51,198 nt of DNA. Origin: an uncultured Bacteroidales bacterium. Lineage in GTDB: Bacteria; Bacteroidota; Bacteroidia; Bacteroidales; Paludibacteraceae. Position numbers and translations under genes: made by a program. Location of the stretch: positions 1 to 51,198 of the forward strand of contig CAIWCC010000240.1 of assembly GCA_903911085.1 (NCBI GenBank). The letters run 5' to 3'. Below the pieces are notes generated by a model. That model did not search any database and was not told where the DNA came from. It saw only the letters and a list, made by a program, of their open reading frames with translations. This document shows, one piece after another, positions 37,232 through 46,488 of the stretch (position 1 is the first letter of the stretch; the number at the start of each line of letters is the position of its first letter).

Positions 37232-38500
37232 ATGAAAGTTTATAAATTTGGTGGTGCATCGGTTCGCTCAGCCGAAGGTATCCGAAATATAGCACATATT
37301 GTATCAATGGCTGATAACGAACTATTTATCGTGGTATCAGCCATGGGCAAAACAACCAATGCTTTGGAAATTGTACTCGAAAACTTTATGAAAGCTGACC
37401 ATAATGCGGCTTTGAGTAAATTGAAAGAAATCGAAACTTATCATTCCGAAATTATTACAGAACTTTTTGTCATCCCCAAAAACGGTTTTGAAGTAATTGA
37501 ATCACTTTTCATTGAATTAAAAGACTATTTAACTAATTCTATTGGTGATGATTACGACAGATGCTATGATCACTTGGTGTCTTATGGCGAAGTTATTTCA
37601 ACAAGTATAGTTTCGGCATTTTTATCTGAGTCTGGCATTGAAAATAAATGGTTAGATATGCGCCAATTATTGGTAACCGATAGTAATTTTCGCGAAGCGA
37701 ATGTGCGTATGGACGAATCGCAAAAAAGACTTCAAAAAGCTATTGATTTTTCAGAAAACAGTATATTTATTGGACAGGGGTTTATTGGTACCAATATAAA
37801 AGGAGAGCCAACAACACTTGGTCGCGAAGGTTCAGACTACACAGCTGCAGTGGTTGGTAATCTACTAAATGCCAGCAGCGTAAGCATCTGGAAAGATGTT
37901 CCTGGCATTTTAAATGCCGACCCACGGTTATTCGACAACACAGTACTTATTCCTGAAATGACATATCTTGATGCTGTTGAATTAGCATATAGTGGTGCTC
38001 AAATAATTCATCCAAAAACAATAAAACCACTACAAAATAAAAACATACCTCTTTTTGTTCGTCCATTTGGCTCTCCATCCGAAGCTGGATCAGTAATTAA
38101 AGCTAGTACCGAAAAGCCAATAAATGTACCTGTGTTAATTCTTCGTAAAAACCAAGTTTTGATTACCGTTCGTCCTCACGATTTTTCTTTCGTTTTAGAA
38201 GACAGTCTTTCAAAAACCATTTTCACTCTGAATAAACATCGCCTCAAAGTTTCACTCATACAAAGTTCAGCCATTAGTATTTCAGTTTGTGTTGATAATA
38301 CACGTTATTTGGAAGGTGCCTTAGACGAATTAAGAAACGAATTTAATGTTAGTTATAATGATAATTTAGAACTACTTACAATTCGTGGCATAACGAACGA
38401 AATAGTAGACAAAACAACTAAAAATAGAAATATTTTAGTTTCACAACGAACTCGTAAAAGTGGTCGATTTTTAATGACTGATATTGATAAAATTGGATGA
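37232..38500 (+). CDS. lysC: Aspartate kinase
   Basis: A 422-aa monofunctional aspartate kinase phosphorylating aspartate for the lysine/threonine/methionine/diaminopimelate pathway. The N-terminus VYKFGGASVRSAEG is the ATP/aspartate signature with Ala in place of the usual Thr. VVSAMGKTTNAL, TTLGREGSDYTAAVVGN and KDVPGILNADPR are all characteristic. Two ACT-like regulatory domains occupy about 300-420. ATG 37232 was chosen over a start at 37169 because the kinase fold begins there and the longer frame runs into the preceding gene. It is 13 bp after the T9SS plug gene and likely co-transcribed. No homoserine dehydrogenase fusion is present. Confidence 0.92.
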   Translation: MKVYKFGGASVRSAEGIRNIAHIVSMADNELFIVVSAMGKTTNALEIVLENFMKADHNAALSKLKEIETYHSEIITELFVIPKNGFEVIESLFIELKDYLTNSIGDDYDRCYDHLVSYGEVISTSIVSAFLSESGIENKWLDMRQLLVTDSNFREANVRMDESQKRLQKAIDFSENSIFIGQGFIGTNIKGEPTTLGREGSDYTAAVVGNLLNASSVSIWKDVPGILNADPRLFDNTVLIPEMTYLDAVELAYSGAQIIHPKTIKPLQNKNIPLFVRPFGSPSEAGSVIKASTEKPINVPVLILRKNQVLITVRPHDFSFVLEDSLSKTIFTLNKHRLKVSLIQSSAISISVCVDNTRYLEGALDELRNEFNVSYNDNLELLTIRGITNEIVDKTTKNRNILVSQRTRKSGRFLMTDIDKIG

Positions 38501-38596
38501 TTTTCTTCAAATTAAGGAACACTTATCCCAATCGACATTAAATTCAAGATTCTTAATTATCAAAAAAAATAACAAACTCAAAAAAAAAATTTAAAA

Positions 38597-39973
38597 TCAT
38601 TCGTCCAATAAAAATGAAACACCAGTTTGTAGATTAATATTGAATTTATTAACAGGAAGGAATTGAGGATTCATACTTGTTGGCATAAAATTACTTGCAA
38701 TGAAAAAATTAATCCATTTTGGTGAAAAATTCATTGCCAAACCATATCGAAAACCATCATTGATATGCATTCCAGCAGTTGTTGAAATAGTTAATGAAGA
38801 AAAGGGCTTAAAATTAATGGCAGCTACTAGTTCATTTTCATGAATTGCTGATGAATTATAACTATTCCAAAGAAAACCAAGTAATATGTCACTATTCGTA
38901 TTACCAAAAATGCTATATTCTGCCGACAAATTTACGGTATAAGGAATATTTTCAACCAAGTTTTGATTCGAAGAAATTTCTTTAAATTTTATCAATCTGC
39001 CAGCATCATCAAGCAATTGATTCAATTGAGTTTGGATATCTAAAGTTTCGATACTTACTTCATTAAAACCAGTGAAAATTAAATCCCCTTTTGCTGCACC
39101 TCTTTTTACAGAATTGGCATTCCACTTTATATAACCAATATCATTAACAGCTGCTGCAATGGTCAACTTTTCAATGGGTTTATATGATAATCCAATGTCG
39201 AAAGCAGCACCTATTCCGCTAGGATTCCCAAATAGATTAAAACCATATTTTGAATACTCATAATAATTTTCCTTGTCCTTTTCAAACGATAAAATATTGG
39301 ACATCAACAATGATTCTCCAACTGCGTTCACAGAGTATCTATCGTTTTCGAGCGAAATATCAAATTGGGTATATTTTACCTTCTCAACTGATAAGCCCAT
39401 AAGTAACTTAGCATTAACACCAATTCTCAATTTAGGGTTTATCTGATTTGAATAACCTAACGAACATTCAGATATATTCGACTGTTCGATACTGAAATTT
39501 TTTAAGTCAAATAAATTAGTTTGAGCAGCAAAACCTAACTTCATTAGTTTAAATAAATCAATTGGTAGGTTTAAATTGAATTCTTCTTTCATTGAATAAT
39601 TGAAAGACCAAAAACCTTTTTTGGTAGGAAAACCAAAGGATATCAAATTTATTTTTAAATCTTGATTAAAAAAAGTATTCTCATCAAGTTTATCAATAAA
39701 TTGTTGACCATTAACTTTTTTGTGTAGAAATGTAACAGGTTTTGCCAAATCAGGGAATTTATACAAATAATTTGACAACCCTGTATTTGACGAAAAGTGA
39801 AAATCGAATCTACCAATTATTGGAAGTGAATAATAAGCATATTTAGGTGCAAAAGATGCATTTAATGTATTCCTCTGACTCCATTCATTTAAAAAATAAG
39901 TAGGCAAAGCTCCCTCCGACTTAACGAATAAAGGACATAATAACATTAATATTAAAATAATTCCACGTACCAC
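38597..39973 (-). CDS. DUF5723 family outer-membrane protein
   Basis: A 458-aa exported protein with a signal peptide (about 1-19) and the DUF5723 N-terminus LPTYFLNEWSQRNTLNASFAP, followed by alternating beta-strands suggesting a FadL/PorV-like outer-membrane barrel. Function is not established. The frame begins with GTG at 39973; an ATG at 39946 would still leave a shorter leader. A -7 box TAAATTTG on the minus strand (plus-strand 40004-40011) suggests its own promoter. It is the second gene of a two-gene minus-strand set after the 957-aa lipoprotein (141-bp gap). Confidence 0.82.
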   Translation of the reverse strand: MVRGIILILMLLCPLFVKSEGALPTYFLNEWSQRNTLNASFAPKYAYYSLPIIGRFDFHFSSNTGLSNYLYKFPDLAKPVTFLHKKVNGQQFIDKLDENTFFNQDLKINLISFGFPTKKGFWSFNYSMKEEFNLNLPIDLFKLMKLGFAAQTNLFDLKNFSIEQSNISECSLGYSNQINPKLRIGVNAKLLMGLSVEKVKYTQFDISLENDRYSVNAVGESLLMSNILSFEKDKENYYEYSKYGFNLFGNPSGIGAAFDIGLSYKPIEKLTIAAAVNDIGYIKWNANSVKRGAAKGDLIFTGFNEVSIETLDIQTQLNQLLDDAGRLIKFKEISSNQNLVENIPYTVNLSAEYSIFGNTNSDILLGFLWNSYNSSAIHENELVAAINFKPFSSLTISTTAGMHINDGFRYGLAMNFSPKWINFFIASNFMPTSMNPQFLPVNKFNINLQTGVSFLLDE

Positions 39974-40114
39974 AAGCTACATTTTTTTGATTAATTTATG
40001 CTGCAAATTTAATAAATTAATCAATAGTATTCGTAAGTTTAGTTCAAATAATAATATTTGAGTTGATAAATTATAGTTATACAATATAATTTCCTAATGC
40101 TGAGTATTCTGACT

Positions 40115-42988
40115 CTATTTATTAGTAATGGTAATTCCATTTGGAATTTTCATTCTCAAGTCGATAGTAAAATATTGATTAGATTTAAGAGGCATACCTG
40201 CGATTGTACTATTTTTGCTCGCCGAAACCTTTAATACCATGCTAGTCAATTGTTTTAATGAACCTTCAGCAGTTTCACTTATATTTAAATTAATAAGGCT
40301 TTTTTGAGCTGTACCATCAATATTACAAGACTTAATTGAGTCGGAAGTCGTAATCTTCACACCCGAAATTATATGGTTAGCATAATCTAAAGGTATTACT
40401 TCAAAATTCAAATCCATAGGTATTTGATTATCTATAATGGCAATCAAATCGAGTTGATTGGTATATTTGGTTAATTCATCCAGTTTATCTTTGATACCAG
40501 TTATTGTATCGTTGTACTGAATTTTGAATTCTTCTCCAAAATCTAATGGAACATTGATCGAGTATTTTACATTTATTTCATTTTTTGCTGCATATAAATC
40601 AATTTTCTGACGTGTTCCTGTAATTGTTGGAGTTACATCTATAACCATTTCATCCGGCATTATCTTGAATAAATTTGGTAAAGTAGGAATTATCAAAGGT
40701 TGAAAACTTGCTGACACTCCTTCATTTGCCTTCGAAATCCAATAATTGCTCCATGTTGACTGACCTAAAACTTGTGCTTGTGCAATTGCTATTTGACTAG
40801 AAATAGAAACATTAGGAATTGCAACACCATTTCTACGAGGAGTTAAATTAAATGCTAAATCGACAGGTATTCCCATTGTATTACCAATTTCGAGCGTTAC
40901 TACTGGATTTTTCAAATCTAATTTTGAGCCTTCTTGTTTTAAAAAATCTGGAATATTTAATGCTACGGTTTTACTTATTGGCTTAATTGTTGGAGCTACT
41001 TCAGCTTCTATTACCGCCAAATCAATTTCTCCCATTACTATAGAAGGTTTTACTTCTACAACACCTAAATCTTTTGTATTCAGATTATTACCTTTAATAT
41101 AAACTCTACCCTTCATACTCACGGCACTGCTTAGTTTAAAGGTTCCATTTTCCAAAAATATACCGTCATTACCGAAATTGAAACCCTCCAACGTCAATAC
41201 TTTGACAAATCCATCGGAAACTTTGAAACCACGATTTAAAATTACCTCATTATTCATATTTACATTACCATCTTTAAATCTCAAACTGCTTGGTAATTGA
41301 ATTGTATAATTTTCAAAAAACAAAGAATCGATTGTAGTAGGTAATTTGCTAATGCTAATTTTAAATTGTAAAGATGCTGGATTTTTTAATGTTGCTGAAT
41401 ATATGCGTTTTACATCAGTTGATACAAATTTATTAATTACGATATTAGATGATTTATCTGGCAAATCGACAGATATTCGCCTTGTAGTTAATGCTGCATC
41501 GTTCACAGTCAATCCAACACAAGTGCCAGTCATTTTAATCTTTTTGGAATTGATAGTTTTCAAAAAATTAAGTGTCGTATTTTCGGCTCCTACAACAAAT
41601 CCCAAAATATCATATTTTAAATTATCTGAAACTGAGATTGAAGTAACGCCTTCAGGTATCGACTGATTTATGGAAACACCTGCAATACCAATATTTTTCA
41701 CCGTAAATAACTCATTATAAGGAATTGTAAGAACATTTGTACTAGTATTAAGACCACTAAATGGTTTAAAAATAAATGATTTCGGTAACTCAACTTTACA
41801 GTTTCCACTGGTAAAGCTAAATGGTGCAATACCAGGATTTGCAATTGATAATTGTAAATATGCTCCAGTGTTGAAACTTACATTTGATAAATACGAAACA
41901 TCTTTGGGGATATCTTGTATTACTTTATTTATAGCATAAGAGCCACTTGGAATTGTGGTTGCGAAAGGATTGAGCGCAATTTCCATATCATCAATTATTG
42001 GTGTGGCACTGAGCGAAACTTTGTACTCTACATCTCTATTAGCAATGGTTGAAAGACTCCCAATCTCTCCAATAAACTTGTAATCAATACTATATGTAAT
42101 ATCTTTATTAAACACCAATGATTTATTTTGAGGGTAAGAGGACAAATCTAAACTTTGAATATAAAAACTACAAGTAAATATATTTACATTTTGTGCGAGT
42201 GCTGCATTCTCAATTATAAAAGAATTACCTTCAATTCTTGAATTTAATCCAACTGGTGTACTAATATTAAATTCAGAAGGAAAATTAATTCTCAACGACT
42301 TAATTGTGTCATTTTGAGACAAAAGTCCCAATTGATTTGTCTTTGTTTTATCAAAAGTCATGGTTACTTTACAGTTCTGAAGCGAAATTTTATTGATCTT
42401 ATTTAGCTCTGCTGCAAATGCATATTCAAAAGATTGATTTGAAACTTGTGAAACTGATTTTCTATACGGACCAACGATATCATTTCCAGAACTTGATTTT
42501 ACAGGATTGTCGTAATTTGAAATTAAATATTTCTGAGTATACGATGAACTAATTGGTTTAATCAATTTTGTATCAACGGTTATAGAAGGAGTAGCAATTG
42601 TTGATTCAATGCTTATTGGATCAAATTTAAATTCAGGTATTTTTATTTCAGTAAAACTTGTAGTAATTGGAGCTACTGTTATAGGAGCTATCGAAAAAAC
42701 AACAGGTTTTAATGAATTTAAATTTACTTGCATCGAGTCTTTTACTTGCAACGAATAAGTACTATCTGCCATTTTTTTTAGCATTTCAATATCATTTTCA
42801 TTCAACATTGCGCTCAAAAAAGTCTTAGTACTTTGGCCAATAGGAAATGATAAAGAATCACCGCCAATGGAAATATCTGTATTTAATCCATTCGATAAAT
42901 CGTATTGGTCATCTATACAATTTGTTAATCCTATCACTAGAATTGTCAAAAAAATTTGACGGAATCGGAGGTTAATGATTGCTTTCAT
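40115..42988 (-). CDS. Large repeat-containing lipoprotein of unknown function
   Basis: A 957-aa secreted lipoprotein with a lipobox (VIGLTNC, cysteine 24). The mature protein is rich in Ile, Ser, Thr and Asn and looks all-beta. At least three related segments can be aligned by eye at about 229-290, 379-440 and 540-605. Each contains a strand ending in (L/F)P-x-x-(L/F)-x-(F/I), followed by an Asn-rich turn and a Gly-containing strand, which suggests repeated beta-sandwich domains. I recognise no characterised family, although lipoproteins beside DUF5723 genes occur in other Bacteroidales. A -7 box TATATTTG (plus-strand 43034-43041) and palindromes at 43069-43116 lie upstream. A surface scaffold or adhesin role is possible but unproven. 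Confidence 0.82.
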   Translation of the reverse strand: MKAIINLRFRQIFLTILVIGLTNCIDDQYDLSNGLNTDISIGGDSLSFPIGQSTKTFLSAMLNENDIEMLKKMADSTYSLQVKDSMQVNLNSLKPVVFSIAPITVAPITTSFTEIKIPEFKFDPISIESTIATPSITVDTKLIKPISSSYTQKYLISNYDNPVKSSSGNDIVGPYRKSVSQVSNQSFEYAFAAELNKINKISLQNCKVTMTFDKTKTNQLGLLSQNDTIKSLRINFPSEFNISTPVGLNSRIEGNSFIIENAALAQNVNIFTCSFYIQSLDLSSYPQNKSLVFNKDITYSIDYKFIGEIGSLSTIANRDVEYKVSLSATPIIDDMEIALNPFATTIPSGSYAINKVIQDIPKDVSYLSNVSFNTGAYLQLSIANPGIAPFSFTSGNCKVELPKSFIFKPFSGLNTSTNVLTIPYNELFTVKNIGIAGVSINQSIPEGVTSISVSDNLKYDILGFVVGAENTTLNFLKTINSKKIKMTGTCVGLTVNDAALTTRRISVDLPDKSSNIVINKFVSTDVKRIYSATLKNPASLQFKISISKLPTTIDSLFFENYTIQLPSSLRFKDGNVNMNNEVILNRGFKVSDGFVKVLTLEGFNFGNDGIFLENGTFKLSSAVSMKGRVYIKGNNLNTKDLGVVEVKPSIVMGEIDLAVIEAEVAPTIKPISKTVALNIPDFLKQEGSKLDLKNPVVTLEIGNTMGIPVDLAFNLTPRRNGVAIPNVSISSQIAIAQAQVLGQSTWSNYWISKANEGVSASFQPLIIPTLPNLFKIMPDEMVIDVTPTITGTRQKIDLYAAKNEINVKYSINVPLDFGEEFKIQYNDTITGIKDKLDELTKYTNQLDLIAIIDNQIPMDLNFEVIPLDYANHIISGVKITTSDSIKSCNIDGTAQKSLINLNISETAEGSLKQLTSMVLKVSASKNSTIAGMPLKSNQYFTIDLRMKIPNGITITNK

Positions 42989-43740
42989 AATCGTAAATTT
43001 TTACTTCTTTAAACATCGAGTTTAAATTCATGTCAAATATACGAATAATTACGCAATTAATTGATATAGAATATGTTGTAGAACATATTCCAGATAAATT
43101 GTAGAAATTGCTACAAACAAAAAGCAGAATTATTTATATCTTAATTTTATGGACTTTATTTGCTAGCATTAAAAATCATTTTTCCTTTCTAATTAGCACA
43201 TTTTGAACTATTAAAAGAAATATAATAATAAAGGTTTAACAAATATGTAATTAATACAATGTGGCAATTATTATTACACACACAACATATATATTGTTAA
43301 ACACAGTATTATAAGGCATTTATGACGAATTAGTATAAGCGAATCAGTATGAAAATTTGCATGTTGATAATACAAATTAAATAAGTTTAACGATTATAGT
43401 TTAATACAAATCTTCTTTTTTCATACAATTTTTAATCAAATAAAAATATTACAACTACAATTTAGTGATTCTTATTTGTTACTTTAGAAAGAATACTACT
43501 ATTTAATTAATTTTGTATCTAATTTACTACAAATACAGCACTGAGTATAAATTTGATTTTCGAAAAGCAGATATTTGTATAAAAGAAATAGGGAAAATTA
43601 CCTAGCACAAAGGCTAAATTAAGGAATGAGTTTAGCGTGGTTGAAAAATAACAAATGAAATTAATTTGTAAAATATAAAGTAAAATTAAAGATTAAAAAA
43701 TGATTTTATATTTGTCTAAATTTTACGCAAATATATATTT
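42989..43740. other. Long AT-rich gap
   Basis: 752 bp without a supportable gene. The left third holds the -7 box of the lipoprotein gene and two inverted repeats (listed separately). The rest is A/T-rich sequence in which I see nothing definite, and no terminator hairpin for the glycosyltransferase gene at its right edge. Confidence 0.5.
43069..43116 (-). promoter_or_regulatory. Two adjacent inverted repeats upstream of the lipoprotein promoter
   Basis: A perfect 9-bp inverted repeat, GAATATGTT / AACATATTC around GTAG, spans 43069-43090. A 6-bp repeat, TTGTAG / CTACAA around 6 nt, spans 43099-43116. They lie just upstream of where the -33 element of the lipoprotein gene should be (-7 box at 43034-43041), a fitting site for an activator. 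Some such repeats arise by chance in AT-rich DNA. Confidence 0.45.
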
Positions 43741-44856
43741 TTAATATTTACCTTCGATTAGCTCAATTAATACATGTTCCTCTTTTTCCCAACACAATTC
43801 AAGTTTAGCTTTTGAAGTATTCTGCTTTACAGTTTCATATCTTTCTTTGTCACTAAAAATGTCTTCAATTGTTGTTGCTATATGTTTTGGATCATGACAT
43901 TGTATATAATAGCCAATATCATAATAATCGATAATTTGTTTTAATTCCACCAAGCCCGATGAAAGAGTAGGAATACCAGAATGAATAAAATCAAATAGTT
44001 TATTTGGCAATGAATAATGATAATTTAGGTTAGTATCCTTATCAATAGCAAGCCCTAAATCGCTATTCATAGTGTATTGTCGAAGCTCTTCAAATCTCAT
44101 TTTCGGCCTAAAAATCACTTTATTGTGCAATTTTTTTTCTTCTATTATTTTGTGTAAAGTAGGAAATACATTCCCACTTCCCACGATTAACAGAATTACA
44201 TTGTCTAAAAACTGCATTGCCAAACATGCCTCTTCTGCACCTCGTTGCACATTAATCCCCGTCCCCTGTAAAATAACTATGCGTTTGTTCTCAGGCAAAT
44301 TTAACTCAGCTCTTGATTTTAAACGTTCTGGAGTAAAGCTTGTTGGAATGTTACGACTCACCCGCACATTTACATTGTACTTGTCACCATAAAGTTTAGC
44401 AATAGATTTATTTACAGTCAATACATCCTTTAATTTAGGAAAAATTGAATCTTCAAACATTTTCCAAATAAACTTTACAATTGGACGATCAACAATTTCA
44501 GGCGATTCAGTAAAGTACTCATGAGTATCATAAATTAGCCTTTTCCGCCTAAGTGTGGCAGCAAAAAAAGCTGCTGGTAAAGAGTCCAAGTCATTTGCAA
44601 AGATCAGATCTACTTTGGCAAACATTAAGTAAAAAAACAAACGCAAATTGAATTCTGCATAAGCCAAAAAACCATTATTGAACTTATGTTTTTTTCTGAG
44701 TATAAAATATGGTCGTTCTAAAGGTTTGCTTTCTGGCATCAATCGCCCTACTTCAACTACCCAATATCCACATTTCTGTAATGTGAGACAAGTTTTATGA
44801 ACCCGTTGATCATTGCTTAAATCATTGATAACACAAACAATAGCCGTTTTTTGCAT
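43741..44856 (-). CDS. GT4-type (GT-B fold) glycosyltransferase
   Basis: A 371-aa retaining glycosyltransferase with a GT-B fold. The N-terminal domain has NDLSNDQRVHKTCLTLQKCG and FANDLDSLPAAF, a pattern typical of GT4 members from Bacteroidota. YDTHEYFTE follows. The C-terminal nucleotide-sugar domain has VILQGTGINVQRGAEEA and a late SLPNKLFDFIHSGIPTL corresponding to the E-x7-E region. No signal peptide is visible, so it acts at the cytoplasmic side. It lies 33 bp downstream of the polysaccharide deacetylase gene, suggesting joint work on an envelope glycan. Sugar specificity unknown. Confidence 0.9.
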   Translation of the reverse strand: MQKTAIVCVINDLSNDQRVHKTCLTLQKCGYWVVEVGRLMPESKPLERPYFILRKKHKFNNGFLAYAEFNLRLFFYLMFAKVDLIFANDLDSLPAAFFAATLRRKRLIYDTHEYFTESPEIVDRPIVKFIWKMFEDSIFPKLKDVLTVNKSIAKLYGDKYNVNVRVSRNIPTSFTPERLKSRAELNLPENKRIVILQGTGINVQRGAEEACLAMQFLDNVILLIVGSGNVFPTLHKIIEEKKLHNKVIFRPKMRFEELRQYTMNSDLGLAIDKDTNLNYHYSLPNKLFDFIHSGIPTLSSGLVELKQIIDYYDIGYYIQCHDPKHIATTIEDIFSDKERYETVKQNTSKAKLELCWEKEEHVLIELIEGKY

Positions 44857-44889
44857 TTTACAACTTGATTAAAACTAACTAATTTATAA

Positions 44890-46203
44890 TTACTTATTTT
44901 TCAAATACTCAATAATATTTTTGTACAACTCACGATGATAGTTGCGTGACGTATCTTCCATGGCAGTATTGTGCCAAAGTAATACCAATTCACCATTCCA
45001 ACTTTCAACCATATCAGCTAATCTAATACAATATTGATAAGCATCATGAGCATTAAAATACATATATTGCTTATCGCTCAAAGTTCCATCCATAATAGCT
45101 AGTGGGTGTAAAATAAGCGTTGTAAGTTGCTTTTTAATAGGATTAATCCATCTTACTGGTCTACAAGTTCCCAATCTAAATCCAGCCACATCGGCATATC
45201 CCATCGTAAAATCATCGGTTATACCTATATCAATTAAAGCTTGCATATCTTGTGGTTCGCGCGAACTTAAAAAGTGATGTCGATTATATATAGTCTTTTT
45301 CTTAGAAATTCTATCTAAATTTTTCCTTTCATCAATAAGTCTGTAGGTATTAATTCCGGCTTCGTAACTTGCATGGAGTCCTAATGTAATATTTTGCTTT
45401 CGGCACAATTTAATGACTCTCTGAAAATCTGGAGTGTGATATAGCAAAACTGGTTTATCTTCTTTTCTCAAACCACCACCAGCTCTAATAAACAGAACTG
45501 ACTCACATCTATTATCACCCAAACCTTTTCTGGCAATATTGTCCAAATTGAACATATATGGAAAGGTAAACCAAGGATCATTTTTTATATTACCCCAAAA
45601 ACTTTTAATTGCTTTATTCGCTTCCTTAGGATGTCTAAGCCCACGCAATAGCCCACCCAAAAAACTACGAACATTTCTATAATGTGCCAACTGATCGAGG
45701 TCGTGCGTGAGATATACTTTTTGAATGCTTTTAGGAGGCTCAGGAACTTTACAGCCCAATTTTTGAAGATAATTTCTAAGAATTTTGCCATACTCTTCTA
45801 CCAAAGGTGAATCGATAAATCCAGCTCTATTTGGTAATGATTCTTTTCCTGGAAAACGCCCATGTTTATCTCTACAATCTGATCTAACAATCTCTTCGTA
45901 GCGAGAAATTAAGAAATATGTACTTGCCACTAAATCAGCATACAAAACAATGGTTTCACCAATTTGTTCTACTATTGGTTTTCCAAAAAGTAGTGGCGTT
46001 TCTTCCCAAATTTGTAAAGGTAATTTAGGTAATGAATCTGTAGTGCTGTAAATATTATCATCAAAAAAAGTTGATGGATATATCACGAGTTTATACTTAT
46101 GAAAATCGTCTTCTTGGCGTGTGTAACCTATTTGATTTATTATTTCGGCTGATGCATTTTCACCCACCAAAAAACTTATTATATAATCAATTATTTCATT
46201 CAT
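44890..46203 (-). CDS. Polysaccharide deacetylase-like protein with DUF7033 domain
   Basis: A 437-aa protein whose N-terminal half (about 1-145) matches the DUF7033 domain found before polysaccharide deacetylase (NodB/CE4-like) domains in Bacteroidota. The C-terminal half has KVYLTHDLDQL (the TxDxD metal motif), LGLHASYEAG and RHHFLSSREPQ, and ends in a late LLWHNTAMED. No signal peptide is obvious. It probably modifies an acetylated glycan precursor. It is placed between a small membrane protein gene (69-bp gap) and a GT4 gene (33-bp gap). Activity is not proven by sequence. Confidence 0.85.
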   Translation of the reverse strand: MNEIIDYIISFLVGENASAEIINQIGYTRQEDDFHKYKLVIYPSTFFDDNIYSTTDSLPKLPLQIWEETPLLFGKPIVEQIGETIVLYADLVASTYFLISRYEEIVRSDCRDKHGRFPGKESLPNRAGFIDSPLVEEYGKILRNYLQKLGCKVPEPPKSIQKVYLTHDLDQLAHYRNVRSFLGGLLRGLRHPKEANKAIKSFWGNIKNDPWFTFPYMFNLDNIARKGLGDNRCESVLFIRAGGGLRKEDKPVLLYHTPDFQRVIKLCRKQNITLGLHASYEAGINTYRLIDERKNLDRISKKKTIYNRHHFLSSREPQDMQALIDIGITDDFTMGYADVAGFRLGTCRPVRWINPIKKQLTTLILHPLAIMDGTLSDKQYMYFNAHDAYQYCIRLADMVESWNGELVLLWHNTAMEDTSRNYHRELYKNIIEYLKNK

Positions 46204-46220
46204 TAAAATTCATTTTTTTC

Positions 46221-46275
46221 TTTTGATAAAAAAAAATCAAATAGTCAAAAGTTGTTTTTGATAAAAAAAAAATCA
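46221..46275. repeat. Imperfect direct repeat in intergenic gap
   Basis: TTTTGAT followed by 9 A residues and TCA (46221-46239) recurs with 10 A residues at 46257-46275. Each unit can also fold on itself. It may be slippage-prone spacer DNA between the membrane protein and deacetylase genes. Confidence 0.5.
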
Positions 46276-46476
46276 CCTTCTTTTTTTTCGTTCGTGTGTA
46301 AAAGTCATGACTACTGCAACCAAAAGTCCTAAAAGTAAATCATTTTGTGAAAAGAATCTAAAATACTCAGCCTCAGTAGGTGTATAATGAGAAAAATATC
46401 TCATTCCAACTACAAATATGGCATAGATAGAAAAAACACCTAAACCGTACAATATCATTTTTATTTTTGGATGCAT
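46273..46476 (-). CDS. Small two-helix membrane protein
   Basis: A 67-aa protein with two predicted membrane helices (about 8-25 and 46-60) joined by a polar loop containing HYTPTEAEYFRFFSQND, and a basic tail ERKKRR that would sit in the cytoplasm. No family is recognised. It starts 12 bp after the uvrA stop on the same strand, which supports translation as part of the uvrA transcript. The hydrophobic pattern and positive-inside tail make a chance ORF unlikely. Confidence 0.68.
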   Translation of the reverse strand: MHPKIKMILYGLGVFSIYAIFVVGMRYFSHYTPTEAEYFRFFSQNDLLLGLLVAVVMTFTHERKKRR

Positions 46477-46488
46477 AAATAATTTGAA

